Below are positions 22,532-35,295 of a stretch of DNA of 64,000 bases, piece after piece. Position numbers and translations under genes: made by a program. The notes beneath the pieces were generated by a model. That model made no database searches. It was given only the letters and a program-made list of their open reading frames with translations, and was not told the DNA's origin. The stretch is from contig JACEFZ010013285.1 of NCBI GenBank assembly GCA_014155875.1, positions 191,112 through 255,111 of the forward strand, in the 5' to 3' direction. This stretch comes from Cepaea nemoralis (lineage: Eukaryota; Mollusca; Gastropoda; Stylommatophora; Helicidae). The first letter of the stretch is position 1, and each line of letters begins with the position of its first letter.

Positions 22532-23760
22532 TCCCAGTCATTTAAAGTACCTCAGCATGCAATATAAGAGACATTACATTATCCAACAGGAGAAAATGAA
22601 GGGGGGAAAACCGCAGATAATTATAGCCTTCTCTTTGATGTCTGCACAAGCAAATTTCATCATACAAGTGGTTTCTTAAAGCTGTGTTAGTACGTCTCAT
22701 TAGCTTTCTTAGATTGCAACTTTCATCTAATGAGTTTTTCTTTCATTGCAAGCTCTGAAATCTTCAACATGGCGAGTATGTATTAAAGGGGCGTTGGGCA
22801 ATTAAAATCTCATCATGTGTAGAGGCGGGAGCAACAGGGCTTTCTGCAACCGAGACTGGTGATTGCGAGCCTGTAGTCCTCAAACAAAAGCTCTTTGGAT
22901 CGCTATGAATGAGCCCCAGCGTCGAGAAACCTACGAGTGGGTTTGTTGGGTGCACTACGGTCGAATCTGAAAAGAATCCGGACGAAGAAGGAGAGAGCAA
23001 AAAAGATCACTTGAAACTGCGGGACCACCCCCAGAAATAGTATTGTTCAGAGCGGCAAAGATCTTCTGTCGCACAATTTCCCGCCAAGTAAAGACGAACC
23101 ACTTGTAGCGGCCATCTTTTACCTTGGATGTGGGGATGTGTCATTGCAGGGGGTCTTTCTCAACCGCCTTTATGTTCTCCGCCCACTCACATCTATTGAA
23201 CGCTTGTGTCATTGATGTTGGCAGCGTACTACAGAGCTCATTTTGCTGTGAGATTCGTCTACATATTTTCCTTAGATTCAGACACAAAAATGACGCCATT
23301 AATGTGTTTTGTTAAAATATCTTTCAATTGGTACGGGACGATTAAACAATTTACAGACACACGCGCCTGGTACCTTTTGTTGATTGCAAAGATGATTTTT
23401 TCCCAAGCTGAACCGACGCAGTTCCACCAGAACCCAGTCTGCACGCGAAAACAGCCGACTACCGCCATGTCCAATAGTGTTGCTTGCGACTGACATGGCG
23501 GCTGTGGGTTAAGGACATGGCTCTTGCAGAAATCTTCAACTTTGATTAGTGACGATCGTCATCATCGCACTCCGGATAGATTGGATGCTTCGATCTTATT
23601 AACGACTCCGCCAGCGTCTATCAACCAGTTCTGGTTAGGTTCGTCAGGTGTCTTGTGCTCTTAGCTACCTGTAACATTTGCTACCTTTGAGGCCTAACTG
23701 TGTTGTGATGAAGTGGTATTTTGAACACAATATTAGCATACTGTACAGCTGGCATGCAGG
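22532..23760. other. no gene seen
   Basis: Several frames of 60-95 residues have no recognised domain. Nothing further is supportable. Confidence 0.35.
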
Positions 23761-23762
23761 GA

Positions 23763-23830
23763 CACAGTGGCCAGTGACCTCGCTTACCAACATACGGGGT
23801 CAAGGATCCAATCCCCAGTAAATTATAAGA
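23763..23830 (+). mobile_element. tRNA-like SINE fragment
   Basis: AGTGGCCAGTGACCTCGCTTAC is followed by GGGGTCAAGGATCCAATCCC, an A/B-box-like layout similar to 13014-13084. It is decayed. Confidence 0.35.
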
Positions 23831-23988
23831 TGGGCTTCTCTCAGTCAGCCAGAAGTTAGTGTAATCCCCGCGCTCTATAATTGGTGCCTGGATGTTCACA
23901 TAACTTTCTGGGAGAGCTCTTACAGCGACGTGTTGAACTCAATCGCGTGGCCTGTATGGTTTGTGTTTAATATGTATATACATACGCT

Positions 23989-24060
23989 AGTACATCAACA
24001 GCAGCTGAAAAATGCTGATGTTGACTGCAACGTTCCTGTAAGTCATATGCAATAAAATAC
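23989..24060 (-). repeat. Dispersed repeat family A, copy 3 (partial)
   Basis: CATCAACAGCAGCTGAAAAA, TGCTGATGTTGACTGCAACG and TTCCTGTAAG are the reverse complement of the left part of the copy at 7127. Confidence 0.75.
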
Positions 24061-24479
24061 TGCTTCACACCCCATCGTATTACACAGCCGTGTGGCGTAT
24101 ATGATAGTCGCGTGGCTTATATGGTGTGTGTGGGGGGTGTGTGTATGTATACAGTGTAGACCTGATAAGGCGAACTCATCTGGGACCCAAGAAATAGTTC
24201 TTCTTATCAGAAATTCCTCTTATAAGAGTTCAAGCATATGGTAATGCAGTTACAACGTACAATACAATATTGTTCTTCACAGCAGAAATTCGCCACAACA
24301 GAGATCGCCTTAGGCTGTTTGCACTGTATATGTATACCCTTCACACCCCACAATATTACCGACTGGCCTAGTATACTATACTGGCACCTTGCCATCTTAA
24401 CAGACGATAGTATTGTGCTTCCAAAAAAAAGGCATAATAACCTCTCCGGCACAAAGTCTTTATTACCCATGCGGCATGA

Positions 24480-24480
<1 letters not shown>
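24061..24480. other. no gene seen
   Basis: Anonymous sequence with GT-rich patches near 24120-24150. Confidence 0.35.

Positions 24481-24481
<1 letters not shown>

Positions 24482-24541
<60 letters not shown>
24482..24541. repeat. (CT)n microsatellite
   Basis: About 60 bp of pure CT. Confidence 0.95.
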
Positions 24542-24542
<1 letters not shown>

Positions 24543-24808
24543 TTGCCTCGTTGACTCCAGGGGAAAGGTCATACCGATTCATCTGGAACAAAACATGCTT
24601 CAGAAGCTGCCGAATCAGCAAAGCAATGCCCTAACTGTCCGCCTGTTGAGCTTCGATCCTAGACCAGTGCTGTATGCACTTCACACCCCTTTGGTAACTG
24701 CTTTAGAATAACCATTATATATTTTTGTTTTAAATATAGGATGTATTTTGGAGGAGAAGAGATGTGTCTAACTGTTTATGTGTTGTCTACTTTATTATGG
24801 ACTAAAAT

Positions 24809-24864
24809 GGTTTGATATAAACATTAACACGCAGCTTTGATATAAACATTAACACGCAGCTTCA
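24809..24864. repeat. Short direct duplication
   Basis: TTTGATATAAACATTAACAC followed by GCAGC occurs twice in tandem. Confidence 0.85.
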
Positions 24865-25008
24865 GGAGAAAACTAAATAGATCCCAGCCAATCAAGAGGT
24901 CAGGGAAAGAACACGTTGAGAAAACTTGAGAATAGTTTCATAACAAGAAAGTCTTTTCTCTTGAACCCACAGGTCAAGCGAAATAGAGGGTGACCTAAAG
25001 ACGCACGC

Positions 25009-25044
25009 ACACAACGCGCGCGCGCGCACACACACACACACACA
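25009..25044. repeat. (GC)n-(CA)n microsatellite
   Basis: An ACGCGCGCGC run passes into CACACA, then a GGGGGAGAGA patch. Confidence 0.9.
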
Positions 25045-26130
25045 GGGGGAGAGAGATAGTGGGGGGATGAATATGGAAGGTGCAGAAGATAGAAACATCT
25101 GGGATGGCATGTCATGAATTAAAGAAGAAGAGGAGGAGTAAGGATGTGTTCTGTGATATTTATTTCATGCCCGTGTCTTGTGTATGTGCCAGTCAGTATA
25201 TGTAAATGTATAAATGTTGCTTTGGTGGCCTCTGAGGTTTCCCACTCTCTGGTCTCAGAAGTGCTAACATTTGACTGCTCATTTCAATTATTTTCGGCGC
25301 CGAGAGCGTCACAATGCAGCACTGAAACACGCAGCTAAATACTTAATACAAATAACTTGAAAGCTTTAGTGAGCTAGACAGAACTGAGATCATATGACCG
25401 ACTACATTCCTGTATCAACTATTTTACAAAGGTAAAGATCTAGGCTATATGGCTTGGTCGTAGTATGAGATATGACGGTCTACTTTTGAAGTCACTGGAG
25501 GGCAGAATTCAGAGGGGGAGAAAAAGAGGACACCCTAATTGCAAGTGCATTGATTGTCAGACATAAACAGCACTGAACCCATTGTTGAGAACATAGGACA
25601 GTGGAGCAACCTGACTAGACGACTTCAACACCAGTCTGTAGGATAACTAACGTGATGGTGACGATAACAGGGGCCAGTGAAGTGACGTGGTCACAACACC
25701 AGTCTTCTGACTGGCTAACCTGATGATGTTAGAAAAAGCAACACCTCTACTGTTGACTTGCTACTGTACAAGAGGAATCAAGAGCAAGGTGGAAAATTCC
25801 TTTTACTAAAGTCTCTAACGACTATTTGGTGACGATCCACAAATGTGATGGTCATGGAATTTAAGTAATTCATTAAGACCGTCTTTGTATTGAAGGACGG
25901 TGGTAATGAATCTCCAAACGCTTCTGCCTTTACCTTCAAAGAGCATTCAGGTAGGTTCTTTATTTACCCCAGTATATTTCTTGACCCCCCCCCCCCCCCT
26001 TTCCTCATGTACCATCTCTTTCACATGCACTTTCACCCTCTTCTCATCCCTTCCGTACAGTTTGAATTAAGGTGTTGAGTCTCTCTATTTATCCAAAATA
26101 TATTTACCTGCATGACTGTGATTTACCTGT
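25045..26130. other. no gene seen
   Basis: No supportable feature apart from a C-run near 25986-26000. Confidence 0.35.
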
Positions 26131-26139
26131 TCAACTTTG

Positions 26140-26205
26140 ATATATTATTTGATATCATATTATTTGATATCATATTATTTGATATCATATTATTTGATGT
26201 CATAT
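26140..26205. repeat. 17-bp tandem repeat, about 4 copies
   Basis: ATATTATTTGATATCAT repeats four times, the last with GATGTCAT. Confidence 0.9.
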
Positions 26206-26299
26206 TCATGTTTTATTCATGACCAAGTTTTCTAGGACTTGTTGTGACTCTTGCTTTCTGTTTGTTTCTCTCATTCCGTGAGATTCAAGTAATACTATT

Positions 26300-26405
26300 C
26301 TATGCAACTGAACTATGCTACTGAGCGTAAATTAGCCTTGAAATCGCAAACTGCCGAAAATGCTGGGGTTGACTGCGAGGTTTCAAGGACATGCAGGTAT
26401 TATGC
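26300..26405 (-). repeat. Dispersed repeat family A, copy 4
   Basis: The reverse complement shows GTCCTTGAAACCTCGCAGTC, AACCCCAGCATTTT and TTTACGCTCAGTAG in family order. It is diverged. Confidence 0.6.
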
Positions 26406-26550
26406 AAATACAGGTCTTGTCTTGTTGCAGCCGTCCATAAAAACAGCATACTCTAACCACACCAAAGAATAGTCTGTTCAACACCTGTGTATCATAATGT
26501 TCCTTAAAATGTTGTTTAGAAGTAAACGTGGCTTAAACGATGCTCTACAC

Positions 26551-26971
26551 CGGTGGTTCTCAACCGGTGGGGAACCAACTCCCCCCCCCCCCCACGCCCC
26601 GCTGCGAAATTTTAGGGTTTCCACGGGGGGGGGGGGGGGGGGGGGGGAAATTAAGATTATTTCAAGAAGATCGCGTTAATACAAGAACCGATTACTTGAT
26701 ATTGTTTTTCCCTTCATACTTTACGGTTCTGTACGCCTCACCCTTCTGAAATTCATTTTTTAACGTAAGTAGACCCGCAAATCACGCTTTATGTAGATGT
26801 CTAGACTTGTTTTAGTATGTGCTATTACATTTAGCTTCCATTATTACGTATACTGTGTAGGGGCCGGGGGGGGGGGGAGGACTCTTAGGGACGAAATACG
26901 AAAGGGGGGAGGATGACGTTCTGAAAATATGGTGAAGTGGGGAACGGGCCAAAAAAGGTTGAGAACCACTG
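26551..26971 (+). mobile_element. hAT MITE copy 3, 7/8 TSD
   Basis: It starts CGGTGGTTCTCAACC and ends GGTTGAGAACCACTG. Flanks CTCTACAC and CTTTACAC match at 7 of 8 bases. The body is collinear with the copies at 7974 and 63115, including ATGTAGATGTCTAGACTTGT. The GGGGAATTCCCC palindrome is lost here. Confidence 0.93.
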
Positions 26972-26979
26972 CTTTACAC

Positions 26980-27485
26980 CCACCCGCCGCGACATCTTAC
27001 CAACAGAGGTACCCTTTCGTGAAGGACGGAGATCTCTGCCGTCATCGTGAAGGGAAAATGGGTAGTGGCTGTGTATTACAGCACACCAGACGATCTACAG
27101 ATCCCATGACGATGTTGATGTCGCATGTCGTTAGAATGCATCATTTATAGAAGCCCATTGATTAACCATTTCTTCCCAAAAATACCGATTGTCTTAGCCA
27201 TTAATTAACATATATATGGTCTAGGAAAATTCTGTAAAACTGTTGTTAGTTAACTCTTGATCGCATGTCAGCTGGCTTTGACCCATGTTATTAACTCATG
27301 GTCGCATGCTAGCTGATGCTGGCCCATGTTTCGTTCTTAACCGCTGTTTTGCTGGCTGTTGAACGAAGGGACGGAGCACGTATGAGAATGTCCTGAGTGC
27401 AGTGATGTCGGTTCTTAACTCAACTCACCTCAACTCTTTCTTAACCCTATGCTATCTATTACATTGTGTTTTAGTTCCATGTCCT
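26980..27485. other. no gene seen
   Basis: Anonymous sequence. It leads without a clear border into the LINE 3' end. Confidence 0.35.
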
Positions 27486-28110
27486 TCGTAAAACTTAGGC
27501 TTCTTGTGACCAACGGCAACACACGGATAGAGAAGAATTTAGCATGGCCACATCGTGCACATCGTAATGGCTCTGTTCTAAGGACACTACTTTCTGAACT
27601 TAGCAGTCAGCATAAGGTCGCCATACAGTGGATACCATCCCAGTGTGGAGTCCCCGGAAACGACAGAGCTGATCGATTGACTAAGGAAGGAGCAAAAGAG
27701 GAACAACCTGATGTGCCCATTACATACCACCAAAAGAAAAGAATGATCAAATCAGTCAGAAGGCCACCAAACCCTACTAAAGACGACTACCGCGTTATGG
27801 ACAATCCAGAACAAGTCATTATTCTGCGCCTCAGAACAGAACACAATAGATTACGCAACCACATGTATACAAAATTCAAGATTGGTGAATCAGCCATGTG
27901 CACATGTGGTTTGGCGTCGCAGACAGCAGAGCACATACTCCAGGATTGCCCAAACTACAACATACCCAGGCGAACCTTCTGGCCTAGAGAGACAACAGTG
28001 GAAGATAAACTCTATGGACCGCTGAGTGAACTAAAAAAGACTGTTGGATTCATACAAGAGAAAACATTACAGTTATAGACATATTTCAGGCGAACGAAAG
28101 AAGAAGAAGT
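27486..28110 (+). mobile_element. LINE ORF2 C-terminus (end of RNase H) and (GAA)n tail
   Basis: The frame reads SVLRTLLSELSSQHKVAIQW, then IPSQCGVPGNDRADRLTKEG. The latter is the end of an RNase H domain, where GNDRAD carries the last catalytic aspartate. It goes on to LRNHMYTKFKIGESAMCTCG and QTAEHILQDCPNYN and stops after EKTLQL. A short 3' UTR ends GGCGAACGAAAGAAGAAGAA. Reverse transcriptase and endonuclease are missing, so it is 5'-truncated. RNase H in a non-LTR element points to the Jockey/I/R1-like group. It is a near twin of 4081-4345. It is not a host gene, in spite of its 209-residue frame. Confidence 0.85.
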
Positions 28111-29297
28111 AATGGCTCTGTGAACATTATTGTTCTATAGCAGCTCATGTTCTATCTCTTCATCTGTACCAACTTATGTTCTACTACAATACGTTCTTTG
28201 ATTAAAGTTCGCATTTTGTGGCAGTCACGCTGATTCATCCTGGCCTTCTTTGCATTGTAAATGAGGAAACATGCAACGCTGTAAAAAAATAAAAGCCAAA
28301 TATATTATCATGAGTCACGTTATCTGCTATGTACTCTACGCACAATCCTCTGGAGGAAATGCACGTCATGTATACTGCCTATACTAGCCAACCCTTGCAT
28401 GTGACAGAATGAGTTCAAGTCTCCTCCCCTGAAGTAGCCTTCTTCTGTCATGCTGTCCTGTTTTAACCACGATGATTCAGCCGGTGTTTGATAAGTCTGT
28501 GAAACTAGCAGGAAACTATGACAAGGACGTCGCGAATGTCATAAATCAGCTGTTTCTAATTACGTCACTTATCAAAAAGAAACATGTCGTAACTGCAGCT
28601 TATCATATGGCGCTCTGTGTTCTATATTCTCCATGTTGATAGGAGTTACACGGAAACATGCGTCATCAGTTAACAGCGATATGTGTAGTAGTCGTCTGGT
28701 GATGTCGGTCACAGACTTGGGGAATACCCTGAACCAAACTGTGGGTGTCAGCTAGGACTTTGGTGGTTCCCTGGAACCCGTGTAAGACTTCAGATGTATG
28801 TTCACACTGTGCAGCATGGATAGATGGCCATCACAGACCTGAACCGAACGAACTGGCAGATGGTCTCCGAGTTAGAGGACCTCTAGAGGTGCAGTGACCT
28901 GACGCCACAATGAAGACAAGACTCATGCAACTCATCAGACCGTGGATACACGGTGTTGATCGATCTGCCAAATGACAAATCGATTGACATGTAAATCAGA
29001 TACGTGCCCCATTAAATCAGTGGCGTGGGAGAAAGAATTGGTGAGTGTTGTGGAAAAAAGAATCTGTCGGTGCTATGAAAGACTAGCTTACCTCAGGTGC
29101 AAATTTGTTGACATCGGACGAAGACCTCAGTTGTCACGAACTTGCTGTATTGACTGCCCTACGGCATCTATGTGACAAGGAGTGTCTCTTTAGCCGCAAA
29201 ACGAAAAGTTGCCGCTCTCTGAAATGCTGTGGTATAAAGTGTACGCCGAGAATGCCGTCATGGTTCGCAAGATGTGTCAGAACGACGTAAGGGCAAC
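28111..29297. other. no gene seen
   Basis: Nothing supportable; only short frames without domains. Confidence 0.35.
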
Positions 29298-29372
29298 TGT
29301 ATCGACTTCATTGCACCGGGGTCATCCCATATGACTGGGCTTCTTTGTGCAGAGAGACCTAGTGATAGCGTT
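29298..29372 (-). mobile_element. SINE family B fragment
   Basis: ATCGACTTCATTGCACCGGG, GTCATCCCATATGACTGGGC and TTCTTTGTGCAGAG match, with changes, the body of the SINE at 35015-35249. The tRNA-like head is missing. Confidence 0.6.
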
Positions 29373-29392
29373 GTACTTATTAAACACGAGGG

Positions 29393-29453
<61 letters not shown>
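29393..29453. repeat. (GT)n-(GA)n microsatellite
   Basis: About 40 bp of GT followed by about 20 bp of GA. Confidence 0.95.
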
Positions 29454-29454
<1 letters not shown>

Positions 29455-29561
29455 AATTGCCATAAAAGACTATAAGCTGCCATCATCGCACTGATGGCTG
29501 GGTGCAGTGAATATCCAACATCCTCCGTTCTGCAGCTTCGCGGGGCACTCATCAAGACTTT

Positions 29562-29805
29562 CCAGTCCATCCCTTGATGTTGCCCACCTATTCCAGTCCA
29601 TTTATTGATGTTGCCCACCTATTCAAGTCCAGTTATTGATTTTGCCCACCTATTCCAGGCGATCTCTTGATGTTGTCCACCCATTCCAGTCCATTTATTG
29701 ATGTTGCCCACCTATTCCAGTCGATCTCTTGATGTTGTCCACCCATTCCAGTCCATGCCTTAATGTTGTCCACCTATTCCAATCCATCTCTCGGTGTTGC
29801 CCATC
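29562..29805. repeat. 31-bp tandem repeat, about 8 copies
   Basis: Diverged copies of TTGATGTTGCCCACCTATTC plus CAGTCCATTTA, with GTTGTCC and CATCTC variants. Confidence 0.85.
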
Positions 29806-30389
29806 CACATGTAACCCTGTCTTTCTCCCCACTCCTGTCTTCAGCACATCCTTTAACAGCTGTCTCTATATGACTGAAGTACCTTACATGCCATACCAGG
29901 ATCTCATTCAGTAATGGTGTCCCTAACCCCCGGTTTTATAAGTTCGTAAAGATCATAAATCGTTAATGTTAGGTAGGACGTAGACGACGTGTTGTGGGTG
30001 CAGTAGAGGTGTATGACTGCCGTGAATATTTGAATACACAGCCTTTGATAAGGAGACAAGCTCCAGGAAGCGTGCAATGAGTTTGTCGACCTGGATGACA
30101 TGACATCGTTTATGTAACTGATTTATAGTTTGAGGCTCGGTCATGGACCTCTTAATGAGTAACCAGCCTGATTTCAATAGGAGGCTTTGACCTTGACATT
30201 GATGTCGAAATCTAGCTGCAATTGCGTCATTCACTTCGTTTAGCTCTTATTGTTATTATATGACCATTTATGTCTGTCTGTCTGTCTGTGTCATGAGAAA
30301 ATGTTTGTTTACCCTCATTTATGGAGAGGGTGGAAGGTTCCGACCCCATATCTTTGTGAGGATCGACCCATTATAAGGCCGCGTCTTTT
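29806..30389. other. no gene seen
   Basis: Holds a short (CTGT)n near 30271-30290. No supportable gene. Confidence 0.35.
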
Positions 30390-30655
30390 ATCATCATCCA
30401 GTGCCTTGCCGACTGTCGAGGGTGATCATGCCTCTCCACACATTACGATCTCCGAGGTCATGGATCAATTCGTGTGTTGACCCCTTTCCGTGCCATGACA
30501 TAAGACTGTCAAGAATCTTCTCACGCTGTCTTCCTCTATCTCTCTTTCCGCAAATCTGTCCAGTTGTTACATATTCCAGTTTTTGTCTTCTCATAATGTG
30601 GCCAAAAAACTACGACTGCCTCTTTTTGATGTTTGTGATAAGTTGTCTGATAAAA
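30390..30655 (-). mobile_element. LINE reverse transcriptase C-terminal fragment
   Basis: The minus strand decodes FGHIMRRQKLEYVTTGQI, then CGKRDRGRQREKILDSLMSW and RNVWRGMITLDSRQGTG. The GH.MRR...E..V.TG...GKR.RGR.R pattern is the end of RTE-like ORF2 proteins. One stop precedes it. It is 5'-truncated. Confidence 0.85.
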
Positions 30656-33600
30656 TGTGGGCAAACATTTGCAGCAAGAATTGGCCTTACCAGCCACACT
30701 CGCCACCGCCATGGATCGTAGTTATTAAGCCGTTTTAAAGCACAATGTACCAAACTATCTGTGACATGTTCGGTTGAGACAGAGGACCTAGTTAGTAGTG
30801 TTCTCTGGAGATATATCTTGAATAATAAATATACAAGATAAAGGATATGATTTTGCACGTTTTCGTCTAGAGGTCTCTCAATGAGATAATCATTCCCGCA
30901 ATAGCCTTTTTGGAGAACCATTTTTCTTTGGCTCAAACCCCCACTGTGAGACTACCAAGTATCTACACAGAAATTTATATAAGAAGTAAAATAGTTCACT
31001 CAAGGCCAGAGAAGATCTGAACTATTAGCGCCTGTACAACTGAGGATCCCTCTCACTCAACATAGTGTTGTCAGTGTGCTATTCGTCCGTCACATTAGAT
31101 CTTCCTTTAGTTATTTTGTCAGTGTGACCTATATCAGTTTGTCCCATTTTTCTAGGACTGTAGGATTCAATTCTTGTAGACAAACTCAACAATAACTGTA
31201 CATAACATCTGTTGAACAAGACATCTACATGACAGGTTCTTGACAAGAGTGGGACATACATTTACATAGAATTGTTTACACCACAATTGTACAAGACATA
31301 CATCATGAGATACTTGACAACATCTATACAGGACTTTTCACAATATCTGTACAACCACAGTAACTTAAGACAGTCACCAGGTACAATACTTGACAGCAAC
31401 TGTACAAGACATTCTCTTGAGACATGTACTTAAAACACTGATTCATTAAATACACAATTTATTGAGCTGATGGTGAGTCGAGTGATGACCATTGTTTCAT
31501 CTCCTGGCATGTCAACACTTCAATAATTACATATAAAATGCATAAAATATGTCCCACATGCATGTAGATAAACATGATACACCACCTCCCCATTACTCCA
31601 CCACCCAATAATAAACTCTCCTCTTCCTCCTCTCCAACTACAACACTGATTTTCGGTATCTATCATCAATCTCTGTCTCTGGGATGTTTCCTGCAAATCC
31701 TATTTATGGGAAACTTAAGGAAGGAACTACTGTTCTGGATCAGTTTGTACCCTGTTATCCTCAGCAATTGAGGTTGGAAAAGGTCCAGGTAGCAGATTTC
31801 CTGTAATAAGTCCCATGGCAGATCATTTCCTCTTGAGAACAGCATTGGTGGTGATGATAAGGTACTGAATCTCCCTGTTGACCAGACTGTCTGTGAAAAC
31901 TGTCACTGGGGACTTCACATATCTAGTCCACCTCACTTACTCTTCAAGTCTTCATTCATAAACACTGTGTGAGCACCAGGCTGGAGATTAACCAAGACAA
32001 GTCCTAGCCAAACAATCCACTGCACCAGTCATTTCACCAGTCTCTTGAATGTGGTTAACAACCAGACTTGTTGTTTTCGTTCTCAGATGATTCTGATAAT
32101 TATGATCACTGTCAGGATCATTATAAGTCACTATACTTCTAATCATTGAAGTCTTCAGAACTATTCCTCTCCCTTTGACATTCAGCGGTTGGAGCTGAGA
32201 TTAAATCCTCCAAGACATTCCTGTATTTTGGAATTCTAGGAAAATGAATAAGTGGTCCATTTGGGGCACAGGTTTAAAGGCTGGCAATTCAGCTGGTGGT
32301 CATCTGTGATTTTCCCTAGGGTACTTATAGGGAGTTGGTTCTGGATTTAGGGACTACTGGTTAGTTGTCCCAGATGATATAAAGGCCTCTCCACCATCTT
32401 TTTGTTCTCTGTTGATATACAAAATGGCACAACATCTCTTTACATGTGTTAAAAGATAATGTTATCATACATCAACATACACAAATTGGAGATGGGGAGG
32501 AAGGGAGGATGTTGACCAAACACACCTCTCCTAGTTGATGATGTAGTGAATTTCACTGTGATGTACTGTGGGTGATATGTTTTATTATTCACCTCTATCT
32601 GTGGTAATCACAAGACTATATGCTGAGACAGGGGTAGCCTACACAATTACAAGCATTTTATGTGTGTATGTTTTTCAATGTCTAAATCACAGTAGACCTG
32701 GGCACAATGAGGAACAGACACAGTAAAGCAAGCAGCATAAGCAAGCATTGTGACATAGCAACATGAGACAGGCATTGTGAAGGGAAATGGAAAATAGGCA
32801 TTTACAACTGCAATATGCATTATGTATTAACTAATGGCATTTACCCAATTAGCAGCCCAAACATCACTTCCAGTGGTTGTGATGGTGGTGCAAGAATGTC
32901 CTATTCCATATACACACCTACAGCAATGCCAGACCTCACCCCTTTCAGACCAGACTTGGCTCACCGGTACATCATCATCATCATGTGCTCTTTCCCCACT
33001 GAGTAATGTCCATATCTTACCACAGTAGGTAACAGAAACCAAATTGCATGAGCAATTGTTCACATATGCACCAAAGCACATATGGGAAAAACATGTTTAG
33101 TCCTTGTAAATTTGCATGAGCCATACATTATATTCAGCCAACTAAGACACAGGTTCACACACCTATGGTCCGTTTAGGAACTAGTTTATATGAACCAACC
33201 AACAGTAGAGGTACCAGTGTAATACTTCAGAGATATATTGTATTAATTCTCTTGAGCATATAGCCACCAGGCATCACATGAACTTTGCAATTCTGGCGTG
33301 CCATACACCGTGCTGCTTACATATGGATATTGAAGCATCTTTCCTTCTATTAGTGTGAGAGGCTACTTATCAAATCACCAGCTCACTCCTCCAACATTCT
33401 CAGCATTTACAAAGGAACTTGTACATGTTTACATCACGCATTCCAATTCAGACTGTCAATTGTTAACTCACAAGAGCAGTGTACAGTCTGGTTAAGAATG
33501 AGTCATCCTAGGCATTAAGAATGCACAAGGGGTTTGCGAATTTGCATTGAGTGTACTATACAATCATCAAGCATACGCAACCTAGTCACAACAAGGGAAT

Positions 33601-35003
33601 GATATGCACTTGGAGTATACAGCGTGAAAGACCTGACAAGGTTGAAGAAGGCAGTATTCAGAATACTGGCGCACAGAAGTTCTGTTTTCACTTTCACATT
33701 TTATTCATAAAATACTCTTATATTCTTCTCTTTCGTTCACTGGGCATAATCACAACATTTAAGTATGTTTTAATGTGGTACCTGTTATTCCAGAGAACAA
33801 TATATTATAGAATCTTTAAGGGCATTTTTGCGTCATCACATCACAAACTAGCGACTGCTCCTGGTGGAATGCCCGCTCAAACTGCTAGATTTTCAAATGT
33901 GGCCCAGTGAATAGCGTGGGCTGTCACAATTAGCCAATGAAAAGACAAGCGTCTATACCGCTGCCCTCCCCCAACTCGTTCTGGAACTTACTATTCCAAG
34001 AATAGCCCTTCTATCTGGAAACGCCGCTCAAATCGAAAGTATTTTTATGAATGTGTCGGGCTGGGAATGTGGGGGTCTGATCCATCATGCTGCACTATCG
34101 TCTGTCAAGACGGAAAGGTGCCAGTGGATAAGTTGTCTTAGCGACTCAGCTTCCATCAATACGTCCTGATGCGTGTGCCTCTTATGCAGACTGGAAATGT
34201 GTAAATGAACATGGACTTTGAAAACACCCATTCATTCGCCAGTGTAGCTTCAGTTTACATTGTATATTTGTTATTGTGGCTGCTCCTGTGGCTTCTTCTT
34301 TTGCCCCATCTCTTTCTCCCTGTGATCTCCTAATGGAACATCAAACGACTCACATCAGCCCTGTGTAGACTTGTCCATGATTGGTTGGATTGTGCAGCTC
34401 AAGTTGTCTGCGGGATGAGGTAGCCAAGCTCACACCATTCTTCCATGTTCGCCCCCTACGACACGCATTCTAGGTCATTTTGTTACTTTTCTTTGCTTCC
34501 TTATGGACCCTGGCAACACGGACGGCTTGTTACTGCGTAAATGCCACCATTGTTGATATGTACCAGTTCAGTACAGACTGTACAAATGTGGGTGAATTAA
34601 TTGACCCTGTAACGTAGGCAAGACAAGGAAAGGGTAGAATGTCAGGTGTGCTAGTTACAATCCGTGCTAAGTCAACTTGCTTGTTACAGACCTCGCACCC
34701 GCCCCCCGCCCCAGCGTGGAAATTGCACTAGCAGACACTACATAGGTCATGACTTACACGATTAGTTCCCAAACTGTTCTTCGTGGTGACAGTTTCTGAC
34801 TCCACAAGGCATTTTTGATGGACAATCTCGTCAGCATGTCAGCTCTCATCGGTGATTGTTTCTCAAAACGATCACAACTATAGTGTAATCTCCTGATGAG
34901 ACCTTGTAGAGCTAAACGTTAGTTGCGTGGCGTTTACATGATGTTGCAATCAACCCCAACATATATTATACATTTGCCCACTCTACGAGTCTGTATCCTC
35001 TTT
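30656..35003. other. no gene seen; CpG-poor tract
   Basis: No gene or complete element is supportable over 4.3 kb. From about 31100 to 33000 CpG is visibly rare compared with the flanks. Around 31190-31430 variants of CTTGACAACATCTGTACAAG recur as an old, degenerate repeat. Short frames (32815-33081, 33551-33910) have no recognised domain. The tract may be very old methylated transposon sequence. Confidence 0.4.
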
Positions 35004-35014
35004 CATTTCTCTCT

Positions 35015-35249
35015 TAAAAGTCGCTTAAAAGTCGACAGGGTCGACTTCATCGCACCGGGTTTTATCTCATATGGCTCGGTCTCTTTCCGCAGCGTGGAAA
35101 GCATCGCACAAAGCACGAACTCCGTAGTTCTTAGCGACGACCCACAGGAGTCTCCGAAACATTTAACTCGTAAACCGAAGGGCGCGGCCCGGAATCGAAC
35201 CCACAACCTTCGGAGCACGAGTCAAACGGCTTAACCACTTCGCCACAGT
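35015..35249 (-). mobile_element. tRNA-derived SINE family B, full copy with 11-bp TSD
   Basis: The minus strand begins ACTGTGGCGAAGTGGTTAAG (A box), and GTTGTGGGTTCGATTCCGGG (B box) follows about 25 bases later, a clear tRNA-like head of Leu/Ser type. The body has GAGACTCCTGTGGGTCGTCG and GAGACCGAGCCATATGAGAT. CATTTCTCTCT occurs at 35004-35014 and again at 35250-35260, a target-site duplication. Body-only relatives lie at 29298-29372 and 39711-39862. It is non-coding and relied on a LINE for movement. Confidence 0.85.
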
Positions 35250-35295
35250 CATTTCTCTCTCCTAAACCATAGTTTCCTACTTTGTATGTATCACC

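Noticed and set aside
27449..28078. 209-codon frame as a host gene
   Set aside because: Its residues match the end of a LINE RNase H domain and the region after it, and a near-identical copy exists at 4081.
35186..35249. A true tRNA gene on the minus strand
   Set aside because: A and B boxes are good, but it is fused to a repeat body and flanked by an 11-bp duplication, so it is a SINE head.
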